From Lenisia limosa (Eukaryota; Breviatea): a DNA stretch of 33,787 nt. The notes beneath the pieces are model-generated. The model was not told the DNA's origin and made no database searches. It saw only the letters and a list, made by a program, of their open reading frames with translations. The translations under genes and the position numbers were made by a program. Where the stretch lies: positions 1 to 33,787 of the forward strand of contig LPNZ01008087.1 in assembly GCA_001655205.1 (NCBI GenBank). Reading direction: 5' to 3'. How positions within the stretch are numbered: the first letter of the stretch is position 1; every line of letters starts with the position of its first letter. Positions 10,919 through 21,742 of this stretch are shown one piece after another.

Positions 10919-13900
10919 ATGGTTTGCTTATCTCTAATGGAGGCAGTTTTTATAACTTACGTAGCCCCCGAAGAAGACTACAGGAACCAAAAAGACCGGT
11001 GGGCGTAAAAGCCGCTCTCGCTCTCGCCAGGTCGAAATTGGTTTGTAGGTGTAGTGTTTTCTTTATTTTGATGACACATGCCTTGTCTACTGCTTCCCTT
11101 TTCTCTAACCCTTAAGAAAAAGCTGCTGAGTTGGAAAGGCTAAAAGCTGAACAAAGTAGGAACCAAGAGGATATACTAATTTTATGGAGCTTGTTGTTGT
11201 GGGGTTCATCTATTAGTTGAGCAACAGCGACTTGAAGCGGAGCGTTTGGAGAAAGAAGCACACGAGCATCGTCTCAAAGCTGAGGGCGACAGGAGGCGGT
11301 TTGCTGAAAATTATTCACATACCGTTTTTCTATATATATGTACCATGAAAAAGCCTTGTAAAGGAAGGTGGCCTGGGGTTGAAAATCGGTTAGGTGGTAT
11401 ATTTTCTTTGCAGCCTTTGTAAGAGTTTTATTGACAGCTTTCCTTCTATTTTATTTATTTGTGTAAGTAAATCAGTTACATTTTTTTACAAAGTAGACGT
11501 GAAGAGGCAGCCCGAATTAAAGCCGAAGAAGACGAGGTTTCCCTCTTGGAGGCCCAGGTCAAAGATCGATGGACTGTCAAAGAAAATGCTGACAGAGCTG
11601 CAAAAGAAGTGAGAACCGTGGCTATTTATAACAATGTAGTGGCAAGATTATATCACTTGTGCCTCAGCTCCTGCTGCAACTGATGAAGCCGCCGTGCGAA
11701 CTTTCTGTAGTTTGTGGAGAGATAAGACCCAAGAAGACCCCCAAAAGACTGCAGATGAATGCCAAAAAGCCCTTGATGTGGGTACCTGGAAAAGTTATCT
11801 GTATTGTACATATAGTACATATACTAGTACATATGATGATATAGTACACAGCATAATATATGATATACTGTATGAGCTCAAGGCATTTTATATGATATGT
11901 ATAACCTTCCAGCTTATAACTTCACTCGAAGTTGAGGTTTGTAAGAAGGAGCAAGAAGGTCATTATGATGAGGCTAAGAACACGTCTCTCTTAATGTAGG
12001 TGTTAAATAAAATAAAATACAAGACTCTGACTGAGGCTTTAGGAATGAGGTGGTTGAACTTGTTAATGCAAAAGTTGACGAAGTGACAAGTTACCTGATT
12101 GAGGTTTGCCGTTGATTGAGGTTTGCTTTATCTTTTAGCGGTCAGACCGTTTTGTGAACTCGAGAGGAGAAGTGTTGAGAACTGCCATCGCAGATGATAT
12201 TGTGTATGTATCTGGTTACTTGTGTTGTGTTAGCTGACTATTTAGGATTGGATGTTGGGTAAATATCGCAAAGGTAAGTCCAATTCCACGTTGTGTAGCT
12301 AATTGATCCTAGAATCCTCGAGTATCCTCAAGAGGCCTCATATTTGCCGAACAAACAAGATTAACCTCTTCCATCCCCAAATCCCTTGCGTTGGCATCAG
12401 TGGCTGTTCGAATGGTTAAACTTCGCCGTGACCATTTAACGACTTCCACAAGCCCAATGACTACTCTTGGTGGCGTTTGCCTTTATGACCTTCTCAGTAT
12501 GCTAATATTCAAAATAACCTTTCAGCAATCCCCCCACCACCCAAAAAGGCTAATGGTTGGACATTCCGAATGGTAAGTGCTTTACGTGGCTGTACAAGTC
12601 ATATGTTCCCATTACTACATATATTTTTGGCGATCCCCTCTAATTTAGAATCAGTCGTTGGGTTTTACTTGAACAAGACTCCCGCCCTTAACCATTCCAG
12701 GACGTGACCTCCGACTTGATACCCGTATCCTACCCTCTCCCCCAATCTGCAGACTCCACACCAGCCGGTTTGCCTAACTTAGTTCTCATTTTTGCAGTTG
12801 CCGGAAGTGCCCATTGGCCAGCTTTGAAAGTGGCCTTCCCCGTTCCTTCTGATGTTGCGGTAAGAAACCTTGCTGACCCGAAAATTGCCTGGTGGGACAT
12901 TCAAAAGAAAGGTATGGTTTATCGTGTTGTGTTACGGGTTGTAGCTTGGCTTGAAGAAGGTATCACGGAAGTACGATTCAATGCTACCTCCCGCGTTCTC
13001 TCTTTTCACACAACCCACCTTGCCCCTTTGGCAATTGTGCAAAATGGCGTTTGAGGGGCTTGGTTGGATGACAAAAGAACGCCTTCTTATAATATGGCAT
13101 GTTGATTTGACCCATAATACAGCGATTTTCCTCACCGTGATACACTCGGGATAAAACCCTCGTGTTATCTTTGTTCATCATTTCGACTTGAAAGTCGGTC
13201 GTATCATATGGGTTAAATACAACATGTTAATTTGCCTCATAATAATATAGCATGTTGATTTGCCACTGAAAGAGTGGTCCTTGACAGCTGCGGGCCCCAA
13301 CAAGGCGGTTCTGAGCTTGGTTTCCCCTATCACACAAGTTGAAATCGAAATTAGTAGGAAATTGGTTTCATATTCAAACATTAACCCTTTCAGCCGAGAA
13401 TTCCCTCCGACTGTTACAACCCACTATTCCGGAGTTGGAGCACCTTAGGACACATAAATACCAGCCAGTTGATTTCTTCAGACGCCTCCACCTTGCTGGT
13501 TTGTTTTTACCTGAGTCTATAAACAATCTAGGTGTTTCCATTCACCCTGGACGCGACCTTCAAGACTCACTTGTTGGGGTCATGCACAAGGTTTGTTCAT
13601 CTGGCACTGCTTATTGTTCAGACAAGTGAGACTGAGGAAATGCTGAGTCGGGACATTAGTCTTGTTTGCTGTGCATATGCTGTGGCTGGGTCGAAGTGGA
13701 ACCAGTCTCGAGGTGCAAACCGGGCCCTTTTCTTGATCCGAGAAAATACATCATGGCTGAGTCCGGCGGAAGCAGAGGAGGCAGGTTTGGAAGAGCAAAA
13801 TGCAAATGAAGAAAAGGAGTCCCCTGAAGAAAGCCTGGTTTGTATCATTTTAACTCTCCGTTCTTACCAATACAGACCAATAGATCCGAAGTTGACACAG

Positions 13901-14354
13901 AGCAGTAAGTCTCTTGAAAATGGTATTCATCCTTTAGTCGCCCGTCTTCAAGCAGAAGTACCGCCGCCCAAAGTAATAAATCCCCCCCTTCCACCCCAAC
14001 CTCACAAGAAGCTTCACCACAAAATGTATGGAGTGCTTTGTGATTGTTGTGTCTCATGAGCAGGATGGATCCTCGTCAGACGCTGACTGGCACAGCATTG
14101 TGATGCAAGACTCGTCATATTGGAGAGCGAAGACAGATGAAACGGATGAATCTTGTTCTGAGGAGGTTAGACGTCCTCTCAATGCGCTAACGTCGTAGAT
14201 GGTAGAGGGCGCTCGATTCCACCCGAGATTGTATACCTTACTTTCATCTGAAGCCCAAACTGCTACTGCTGCGAGAATTATTAGAGAAGTGAGGAAAACA
14301 TGTAGTAGTCAATGTAACCACTATAGACCTCCCCCCATTTTATTGAAACGGTGA
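10919..14354 (+). CDS. DNAI7: Axonemal dynein factor DNAI7/CASC1 (IC97-like), spliced
   Basis: DNAI7 (CASC1; Chlamydomonas IC97) is an intermediate-chain-associated protein of axonemal inner-arm dynein. As in WDR17, the first coding exon is ATG alone (10919-10921). Exon 2 then encodes a basic PPKKTTGTKKTGGRKSRSRS stretch. Next come charged coiled-coil exons (KAAELERLKAEQ, EQQRLEAERLEKEAHEHRL, REEAARIKAEEDEVSLLEAQ; about 11115-11600). Family blocks follow: DEAAVRTFCSLWRDKTQEDP (about 11682), RLTSSIPKSLALASVAVRM (about 12360-12415), TTLGGVCLYDLL (about 12460), PPPPKKANGWTFRM (about 12528-12572) and LADPKIAWWDIQKK (about 12870). The C-terminal part includes SKWNQSRGANRALFLIRE (about 13693-13743). 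The gene ends at TGA 14352-14354. An intron at 13049-13274 is unusually long and repeat-filled, while the one at 13591-13621 is only 31 bp. The gene ends convergently with the next one, 127 bp away. Exon edges near 12600-12800 and 13850-14200 are approximate. Confidence 0.87.
13085..13272. repeat. Repeat-filled intron segment in DNAI7
   Basis: The motif CATGTT(G/A)ATTTG recurs three times (about 13099, 13223 and 13252), each near CATAATA. Between copies lies the hairpin TGATACACTCGGGAT (13138-13152) with its degraded inverted partner CCCTCGTGTTATC, then a small CGACTT/AAGTCG dyad (13184-13197). Together they look like nested or decayed short elements. Confidence 0.55.
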
Positions 14355-14481
14355 GAGCCACACTTCTTGCATGCCGCCCCTTCTCTGTTACCTCTTAAGT
14401 ATTTATTTGTTTGTACTGTACCAATATACCGAATCGCATGGTTGACCACACATAGGGTGAAACTGGAATAGTATTCTCAAT

Positions 14482-15105
14482 CTATGAAGAAGGGCCCTGC
14501 TGATAGGGCTGGCTGGGGTGCTGAATGTGATAAGAGTGGGGGTACATGACTGGAGATCGGGGCTCGTAGGGGACTGGTGCGGTCGGATAGGGCTCCTTGG
14601 GTGTAAGGAAACTCAAAAAAACAAAAACAAAAAGCAATCATACTTGGTGATGTTGGAAGTTGGGAACTGAAGAGTACTGGACATGATTGTGCCGCCTTCG
14701 ACACATGAAAAGACAAAAGGCTATTGAGCCCGTCAGCAGAGCAAGTACAAAGAACACCACCACTGGCGAGGCCTGAAGCTGTCACGAGGAACACTTCGCT
14801 ACTGGCTCACCATTTCATCGTCTGAGTTGCAGACATAGGATTTACTAAAAGACCATGGGCATATGTCGTTAGGGTCAATATCAGAACTAAAGCAGCCACT
14901 CCTCGTTGTGAACTTCTTGCATGTTAAATATGTACAATCGCAATGCCTGAAGAGATCAAGAACATAGAAGCGCCTACGTGCCATCAATACACTCGTCTTT
15001 CGTCAACGTCGGGCAATCTGTGGATGCAAACACACATGTAAGCAAAACAACAAGGTAGAAGAGGACGAGAGAGAGGTTAGAACGGCGAGAATACACGAGT
15101 TTCAT
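14482..15105 (-). CDS. Small Cys-rich single-pass membrane protein with Pro/Tyr-rich tail (spliced)
   Basis: Translation starts at ATG 15105-15103. The N-terminus is a clear signal peptide, with hydrophobic core LSLVLFYLVVLLTCVFA. The mature ectodomain (about 60 residues) carries eight cysteines, including HCDCTYLTC and DICPWSFSKSYVC. A 30-bp intron splits it after IDGT. A further exon encodes one membrane helix, VVVFFVLALLTGSIAFCLFM, then a basic stop-transfer CRRRHNH. The last exon, joined in phase 0 after an acceptor ending CCCAAG, gives a short Pro/Tyr-rich cytoplasmic tail (YPTAPVPYEP ... QPYQQGPSS) ending at TAG 14484-14482. The predicted length is about 168 residues. The layout recalls Shisa-like or WBP-type adaptor membrane proteins, which bind WW domains through Pro-Tyr motifs, but I see no convincing homology. 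The gene shares a 329-bp upstream region with the divergent NFXL1 gene. Confidence 0.72.
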
Positions 15106-15434
15106 GTCATACAATTCAAGCTGCCTCACATTGGAATCTAAATTGAATATATGGATATATATAAACTCACTTCTACTTCTCTAACGTATTAAATTTTCCA
15201 TGTGATTTCGAACTTTAATTAAATTAAATCACAGGGATGACAATAATCCGGCTATTCATCGTCTTTTCGCCTTTTTCGCCTCCCTCTCCAGCTCTTCCTC
15301 TCCTCTCTACCATCATACATACAACATACATATACTAGAACATTCTTAGATATCCTGTAGATATCAATCATTTTCATAACCCTTCTCTGACTCATGTAAC
15401 AGTTCGCCTCACCTCAAAGCCTTCCTGAAACATC
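15106..15434. promoter_or_regulatory. Divergent promoter region (membrane protein / NFXL1)
   Basis: The 329 bp separate two divergent start codons and must hold both 5' UTRs and promoters. There is an AT-rich core (about 15145-15235, with TTAATTAAATTAAAT) and a pyrimidine-rich stretch (about 15268-15308). No specific factor site can be assigned. Confidence 0.45.
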
Positions 15435-18400
15435 ATGTCAAGGTCCAAATCCTACTCAATGCGACCGTCTAATCCAAAATCACAACATCCTCCTTCTGGT
15501 TCAGACTATTTTGTACAGGAAAACGAAAAGCTTCAACAAGAGAAGCAACGCGCAAGAGTGAAGGAATGGAACCAAAGGTACAGGATTCAGGATGTTTTGT
15601 TTTCACAGAATAGAAAACCAGTGGATATTCCTGTAGAGTCAAGTGATGAAGACGAATCAGTAAGATTGGATTTGTTGTAATAAATTTTGTTTAGGAAGAC
15701 CCTGAACATTTGCACAAGGTTTCGTTGCATATATTAGAGGAATATAGCAAAGGTGAGAAAAATTGTTATAGTTGCATAACTCACATTTTAGCCGATACTT
15801 TAGAAAAGGTGTCACACTCGGTTAGTTTTTGAGCCTTGGTCATAGCATTTCTGAATACAACGTCCCTGGATTCCTCTAATTCTTTAGACGGTTGAATCCC
15901 CCTTTATATCGAGCACTCGACAGACATGCATCATTTGTCTTGAAATGGTAAGGATCTACTAATTTTTATTCCATCAGATTGGGAATGAGGATCCAATTTG
16001 GTCTTGCAACACCTGTGGGGAGTCCCTTCACCTTGGCTGCATTCAAAGCTGGATCCAAAAAGTGGGGCTTTTTTTTTTGTTTAACCCAAAGTGTGGTGTC
16101 CATCCTGGCGACGAAACAGGACATTGGAATTGTCCAAAATGCAGGGCCGAGTTGCCATCATCTGAGTTCCCTACGGAGTACCAATGCTACTGTCGAGCTA
16201 CTATCGACCCTGAGCCTCATATGTGGCTTCCTCCACATTCTTGTGGTGAAACGGTGAGAGTGCATAGCAGGGAGAAAGCTACTTTTTTTTTTATTAACAC
16301 TTTTCTTTTTAGTGTGGCAAGCCATTGTCGTGTGGTCATCATAACTGCATGGTCCTCTGTCATCCCGGTTTGTCATTCACTTTTCTTTTCTATTGTTCTT
16401 CTTTTCCTTTGTCAGTTTTATTAACAGGGTTGCATAATTTTGTCTTCATTTATATATCATTTATTTATATATTCTTATTCTTATTGCGAGATATCATGCA
16501 GGCTTAGGTTTACCATGTAGGAGTCTGTCTCAAATGTCCGGTTGTTGTTGAAAAAGCTCTTTGTTACTGCGGCAAACAATACAAAGCAACTCGGTACGTC
16601 ATTACGTAGCCTTCAGAGAATAAAAAGCAAATTTTCAGTCTTCATTTGGCCATTATTGTTATGTGTTATTGTAGTATTTGGTTCCCATGATTATTAAGAA
16701 CAGATATAATAGTTCATTAAAACAGGATCTCAATCAGAAACTAGTTTTCAAAATCAATTTTTGACACCTAAAAAGCGGACCACAGTCTGAGCATTTTCAG
16801 GGCTGATCAATAAATATGCAGAGCTACATCTCTCACTTAAAAAACTTCTTCATATAAATCCTACATTTTCTAACAATGTAGATGCTCAACATCGCAATGG
16901 TCATGTGGTGAGCCTTGTGCTAAAACTCTTCCCTGTGGCCATCCTTGCCCAATTATGTGTCACGAAGGAGAATGCCCTCCTTGTGGTTTTCCGGTTTGGG
17001 ATTTTATAATTATAATTCTGTATTTCTTGTTTTTAGCTTGTTTATTTTGTAGGTAAAGCGGTACTGTGTCTGTGGTAAAGTACCCATGCGAGTGGTTTGT
17101 TCATACCCACCATTCAGTTGTGAGAAGAGTAAGCAAGTGCTAATGAAACCGTTGACTTACTTTTAGTTTGCGCAAAACCTCTCAATTGTGGTGGTCATAT
17201 TTGCGGACTTGTAAGCTGTGTACTTTTCAGCTTTTTCTAAAATCATTAGATTTGTCATGGTGGCGAATGCCCAGATTGCAGAACGCAGGATCAAACATGC
17301 TTCTGTGGTGCTGAGGTTGACATTCGCAACTGTACTGATCGCCAACGGTCTTGCGGCGGCACATGTAATAAACTCCTTTCCTGTGGCCACCGCTGTCAGC
17401 AAAGATGCCATCCAGGTAGGCTGAGAGTACTGGCTTAACTTTCACCTAATAGGAGACTGTATTTGTGAGCAGCTTGTCAAAATCCGATGCAGGTCAGGGA
17501 GGCTACGTTATTTCTTGGGTTTTTGTTTGATGGANNNNNNNNNNNNNNNNNNNNNNNNNNNNNNNNNNNNNNNNNNNNNNNNNNNNNNNNNNNNNNNNNN
17601 NNNNNNNGAAGTGCGTTGTGGCGCAAGTGAAACGGAATTCCTCTGCCAAAGAAAATGCACCAGAACCAAAAACTGCTCAAGAGTTTGCTTGTCTTCTAAT
17701 ATCACGATTTAGCACCAATGTAAAAGAAAATGCTGTGATGGCAACTGCCCTCCTTGTCTTGAGGTTTGATGTTCTTGCAGAAAACTCTAATGAACAGAAA
17801 TGTGGACGACCGATCTGTCGGAATGGGCATAAATGCCAAGCTCCTTGTCACAATTCACCATGTTACCCTTGTTCAAGTAAGTTACCTCAGCTTCCGCCAG
17901 TAATACTCCAGAAAAATCTATTCACAGTTGCGCCTGCGGAAAGAAAAAAATCGAGGTTTGACTCTTTTATAATCTAAAAACTAGCTCCCTTGTGGACAAG
18001 AGCATTCTGCACGCCCTCTCAAATGTAAAGCAAAATGCCCAAAACCCCCACTCTGCCACCACGCTTCATCTCTTGTAAGCGTGTGGAGCTTCTTTTTGTT
18101 GACATTTTAGTCTCATCAATGTCATTTTGGTCCTTGCCCCACTTGTGAACAAGTCTGTGGCCTGGAGCTTTCTTGTGGGCATAAGTGCAAAGATAAGGTA
18201 GGCTGAGACGATACTACATTTCATTTATCTGCTCCCATTTGCTTCATCTTTACTTACACTTGCAGTGTCATGACTACCTACTTGATGCAGATGAACTCCC
18301 CCCTCTTCCATCATATTCCCCCAACCTTCCAGTCCCCACTTTCCAGAAAATCGCCTGCCCACCTTGCCAAGTTGGTCTCTGTTGTTTTGAGCCAGTAACT

Positions 18401-19635
18401 TTCAAGGAACCTGTTAAAAATACTTGCATTGGAAAGCATGAAGTAAGGATTCCGAGCTTATTTTTTGACTTCCTTTTGTTTTGCTCAATGAATGTAGACC
18501 CGAACACAGCCTTGTAGCGAGAAAATTTTTGAGTGTACAAAACAGTGCACAAATTCACTAGATTGTGGGAAACATCGTTGTCAAAAACCTTGCCATGAAG
18601 TTACTCTACCTCGACTGGCCTCCGGTCATCCTGTTAACCCCCCAAAAGAGGGAGAAGAAGTGGTGGTGAGGGGATGTAAAAACAACAGTTTTATGATTAT
18701 AATTTATTTTTTGTTAGGATAAGTGTGGTGAATGCCGTGCCGTATGTAACTTCAAGCGGGAGTGTGGACATATTTGCCAGGAAAACTGCCACAAAGGTAT
18801 CATTCAAGTTTCTCTCAATTGCCAATTTTCATGCTTTAGGAGATTGTGATCCCTGTATGGAGGTCGTTAAGTTCCCTTGTGTTTGTGGAAAAGTAACAAC
18901 TGACTGCTACTGTTCGCAAACAAGTAAAGCCGATAAATAGTTTGTGGGGTCTTTTGTTTTTTTCAGGTTTGCAAGCAAACCAAACAGGAAGGCATTTCTA
19001 ACCTTATGCAGCTGTCGAATTCCCTGTGTTAAGGTACTTAGCTGCGGTCATCCCTGCAATATTGTCTGTCATGCTAAAAGTGAGCTGATCTGCTTTAAAA
19101 TGTCTTGATTTCTTGTGTTCGACACTAAGAATGCTCTTCAGATGAGTGCAATACCAAGTGTGAACGTATTGTCAAAGTGCGATGTGAATGTCGACGACAA
19201 AAGGTCTCTGTCCCATGCCATGTATCAACATCAAAGCGTGAGCGTTTATTTTATTGTATTGAATCTGAGCTATTAATGAGTTTCAATACTGATTATCAGG
19301 ACGAAACGAATTAGTTCCATGCACTGAGGCTTGCCACACCAAAAAAAATGTTTGTGTTTTGAGTTGTTAAGAAATGAATTTCATCTAACCAAATAGAAGG
19401 TGAAGATAGTGGTGGAAGTGGAGCCGGAACATCCTGTTGAAACGGTACCTGTTGAGCCAGAAACCAAGAGAAATAGTGGGTCAACTATACCATCAACACT
19501 AATCAAGCAGAAATGGTAAATTCCCTTCGCATGGACTGTAAATCATTCTCTTGGATGTTCGGCCTCATTATTGTCATGGCGTTAGTGCATTTCTACAGAT
19601 TTCGTCAAAACGAATCACAGGAACCTTCAGTCTAA
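15435..19635 (+). CDS. NFXL1: NFXL1-like RING and NF-X1 zinc-finger membrane protein (spliced)
   Basis: NFX1/NFXL1 proteins combine a RING/PHD-type E3 finger with many NF-X1 cysteine repeats. The start MSRSKSYSMRPSNPKSQHPP leads into a charged helix. The RING begins TCIICLEM and, after an intron, continues WSCNTCGESLHLGCIQSW then WNCPKCRAELP. The family junction YQCYCRATIDPEPHMWLPPH followed by SCGET is present near 16180-16250. At least eight NF-X1 repeats follow, such as CGHPCPIMCHEGECPPC (about 16935), CNKLLSCGHRCQQRCHPG (about 17365), LSCGHKCKDKCH (about 18170) and CGHICQENCHKG (about 18765). The last exon, reached through a short intron of about 32 bp, encodes a membrane helix, MFGLIIVMALVHFYRF, and ends at TAA 19633-19635. 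A C-terminal membrane segment and the absence of an R3H domain fit NFXL1 better than NFX1. The gap 17535-17607 removes part of the repeat region. The introns are short but include a longer one near 16590-16880. Confidence 0.9.
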
Positions 19636-19754
19636 TTATCCCTTTTTGCTTGTTTTGTCTCTTTTTCATCTTAGTTAATGTATTTCTTGTAGACTGTACC
19701 TTTTATAACCAAGAAAAACAATTACTATATCAACCCAACTGAAATCAACGTAGC

Positions 19755-21365
19755 CTAAGAATTAGCCTCAAGTTCTCTCAACCTCTCCTCCTCCTTCTCA
19801 TCGTCGGTGTCTGTGAAGTCGTCAAAGTCCTCTTCATCCTGAAAAGGTAAGCAAAAAAACTTTGTGGAGGACAGAACCCATCTTCCACCAACACTGTACA
19901 CTTCAGCAGCACGCTGTCTGGCGGCTTCAAATCTGAAAGATAAGAAGTTCACACAACTTCACCTTACCTTGCCTCAATGATTTCCCCATGTTTCGTTCTG
20001 AGTTCAGGGATTTGGTCAACGTCGAAGGTGATTTCGCTAGCAAGGTCCAAACAGGCCTGGCAATCCTCATCTGAAACAACCTTTAGGGGTGAGTGTCTGT
20101 ATTTGTGCGGCTTACAGAAGGGTCCATTCTAAGAAGGGCATAGATTTCTCCTGCGTTTTTGAGGGCCAAAATACGAGCTTCAAAGTGCTGCACTGTAAAA
20201 AGCATAAAAAAAATAATCTCAAACCTTCAAAACGGCCATTCCAAATTTGAAACAAAACACGTAGCCTTCACGAATGAATGACTCAAAATACTAGACTGTC
20301 AGCAAGATCGATCAAAGAGGGTGACTTGCTTCTTGCTCACTCATACCTGGAACAGAGCACTGAAAGGAAGCACGTGGACACAAAGTCCAACAAACCACTT
20401 CTGGGCAAAGGTCTCTAAAGTTGGATAAAAGACATTTATTATGACCAGAAATAAGGGGGTCAAAATGGGGGGGGGGGGGGNNNNNNNNNNNNNNNNNNNN
20501 NNNNNNNNNNNNNNNNNNNNNNNNNNNNNNNNNNNNNNNNNNNNNNNNNNNNNNNNNNNNNNNNNNNNNNNNNNNNNNNNNNNNNNNNNNNNNNNNNNNN
20601 NNNNNNNNGGCCTAAACTTGCGTGAGAGGGACACGAAGAATAAAGGGTTACAATGCTTTGGCAGCAGCTCACCTCGGGAACAACGGTTTTAGCAATGTCA
20701 AAAAAGACGTAAGCGTCACGGACAAAGGAGACTGCCTCATGCTTCCAATATCCAGGAATGTACTTATCTGATTTGGCAAACTTCAAGAGCATCTATAGGA
20801 TAAGGAGTTCTCCTCCCTGGGAAGGATCAAACCTTCACTAATTCATCCTTCTCAATCGTCAATGAAAGGAAAGAAGTAACGTATGACATTCCCTAAAACA
20901 GTTGGATTCGATTATACACNNNNNNNNNNNNNNNNNNNNNNNNNNNNNNNNNNNNNNNNNNNNNNNNNNNNNNNNNNNNNNNNNNNNNNNNNNNNNNNNN
21001 NNNNNNNNNNNNNNNNNNNNNNNNNNNNNNNNNNNNNNNNNNNNNNNNNNNNNNNNNNNGCAAGGATTTGAGACAGGTACTTGCGATCCTCCTGAAAGAT
21101 GCATGAGCAGCTGGAAAACCCAGGAGGCTCCTCGACAAAGTCATACCTCATCAAGGAAGGTCCTTTCAGCATCGTGGACGACAATACGCTCAGGAACAAG
21201 ATCAGCTGAAACTGACAGAGGCAGCTCTTCGGTTAACCCTGTCAATTCAGGCCATTCTTTCACAATATCAAAGATTCCCTCAGCCTTCTCTTCCACAAAT
21301 CCACCATCGCGATTGAAAAGAGGAGCCTCCTTCACTCTATCCAAAAATCCTTCTCTTCTCAGCAT
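19755..21365 (-). CDS. TBC-domain Rab GTPase-activating protein (spliced, two gaps)
   Basis: TBC proteins accelerate GTP hydrolysis by Rab GTPases using an Arg finger (IxxDxxR) and a Gln finger (YxQ). The start ATG is 21365-21363 (MLRREGFLDRVKEAPLF). Exon 1 runs into VPERIVVHDAERTFLDE, where V-x-H-D-A-E-R supplies the Arg-finger motif. The gap at 20920-21059 then removes the segment expected to carry YxQ. Reading resumes with GMSYVTSFLSLTIEKDEL, the usual block after the Gln finger, and KHEAVSFVRDAYVFFDIAKT. After the second gap (20481-20608) come the domain-closing helices QKWFVGLCVHVLPFSALFQ and FIREGYVFCFKFGMAVLK, a classic TBC pattern. The C-terminal exons give HFEARILALKNAGEIYALLR and a very acidic tail, DEEDFDDFTDTDDEKEEE, ending at TAG 19757-19755. 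Introns here are 35-60 bp. The gene converges on NFXL1, with 119 bp between stops. Its Rab target cannot be inferred. Confidence 0.78.
20481..20608. other. Assembly gap preceded by G14 run
   Basis: The run of N follows 14 G residues (20467-20480). It lies in, or next to, an intron of the TBC gene and may conceal part of an exon. Confidence 0.9.
20920..21059. other. Assembly gap inside the TBC domain
   Basis: The gap separates the exon ending DRKYLSQIL from the exon starting GMSYVTSF. Family alignment places the catalytic YxQ segment here, so the activity of this protein cannot be judged from the window. Confidence 0.85.
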
Positions 21366-21742
21366 TTTATAATAAATTTACGCTTACAAATCTACAAACT
21401 AACAACAACAGAATAATTATTTAGTTATTTTTTTTAAAGGAAAACCAGGAAAACAGGCACCAGGTAAAGAGTGTTGCCCCGCCGGGAAATTAAGGGAAGT
21501 GGGGCTGCGATTTAGCATAGTAAAAATAGTTGGTTGGTTTTATATGACGGTTTACACTAACAGAGCACGAAGATCAGAGGCCGGGGGAGAAGAGGGAGGA
21601 GAGATCCAACCAAAACATCACGAACTGACTATTGAACTTTTGATGAAAAAAAAGGTGAAATCGAGATGATTCATGATAAAACAGAACTTCCACAATTGCC
21701 TAGAGTTAAGTTTGTTCATCAAAACTCTCAAATGAAAATTGC
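21366..21742. promoter_or_regulatory. TBC upstream region and eS19 3' flank
   Basis: The 377 bp hold the promoter and 5' UTR of the TBC gene and, farther left on the minus strand, are entered from the eS19 gene only at its 3' end. The T8 tract near 21427 and the AT-rich stretch are the only visible features. No coding signal was found. Confidence 0.4.
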
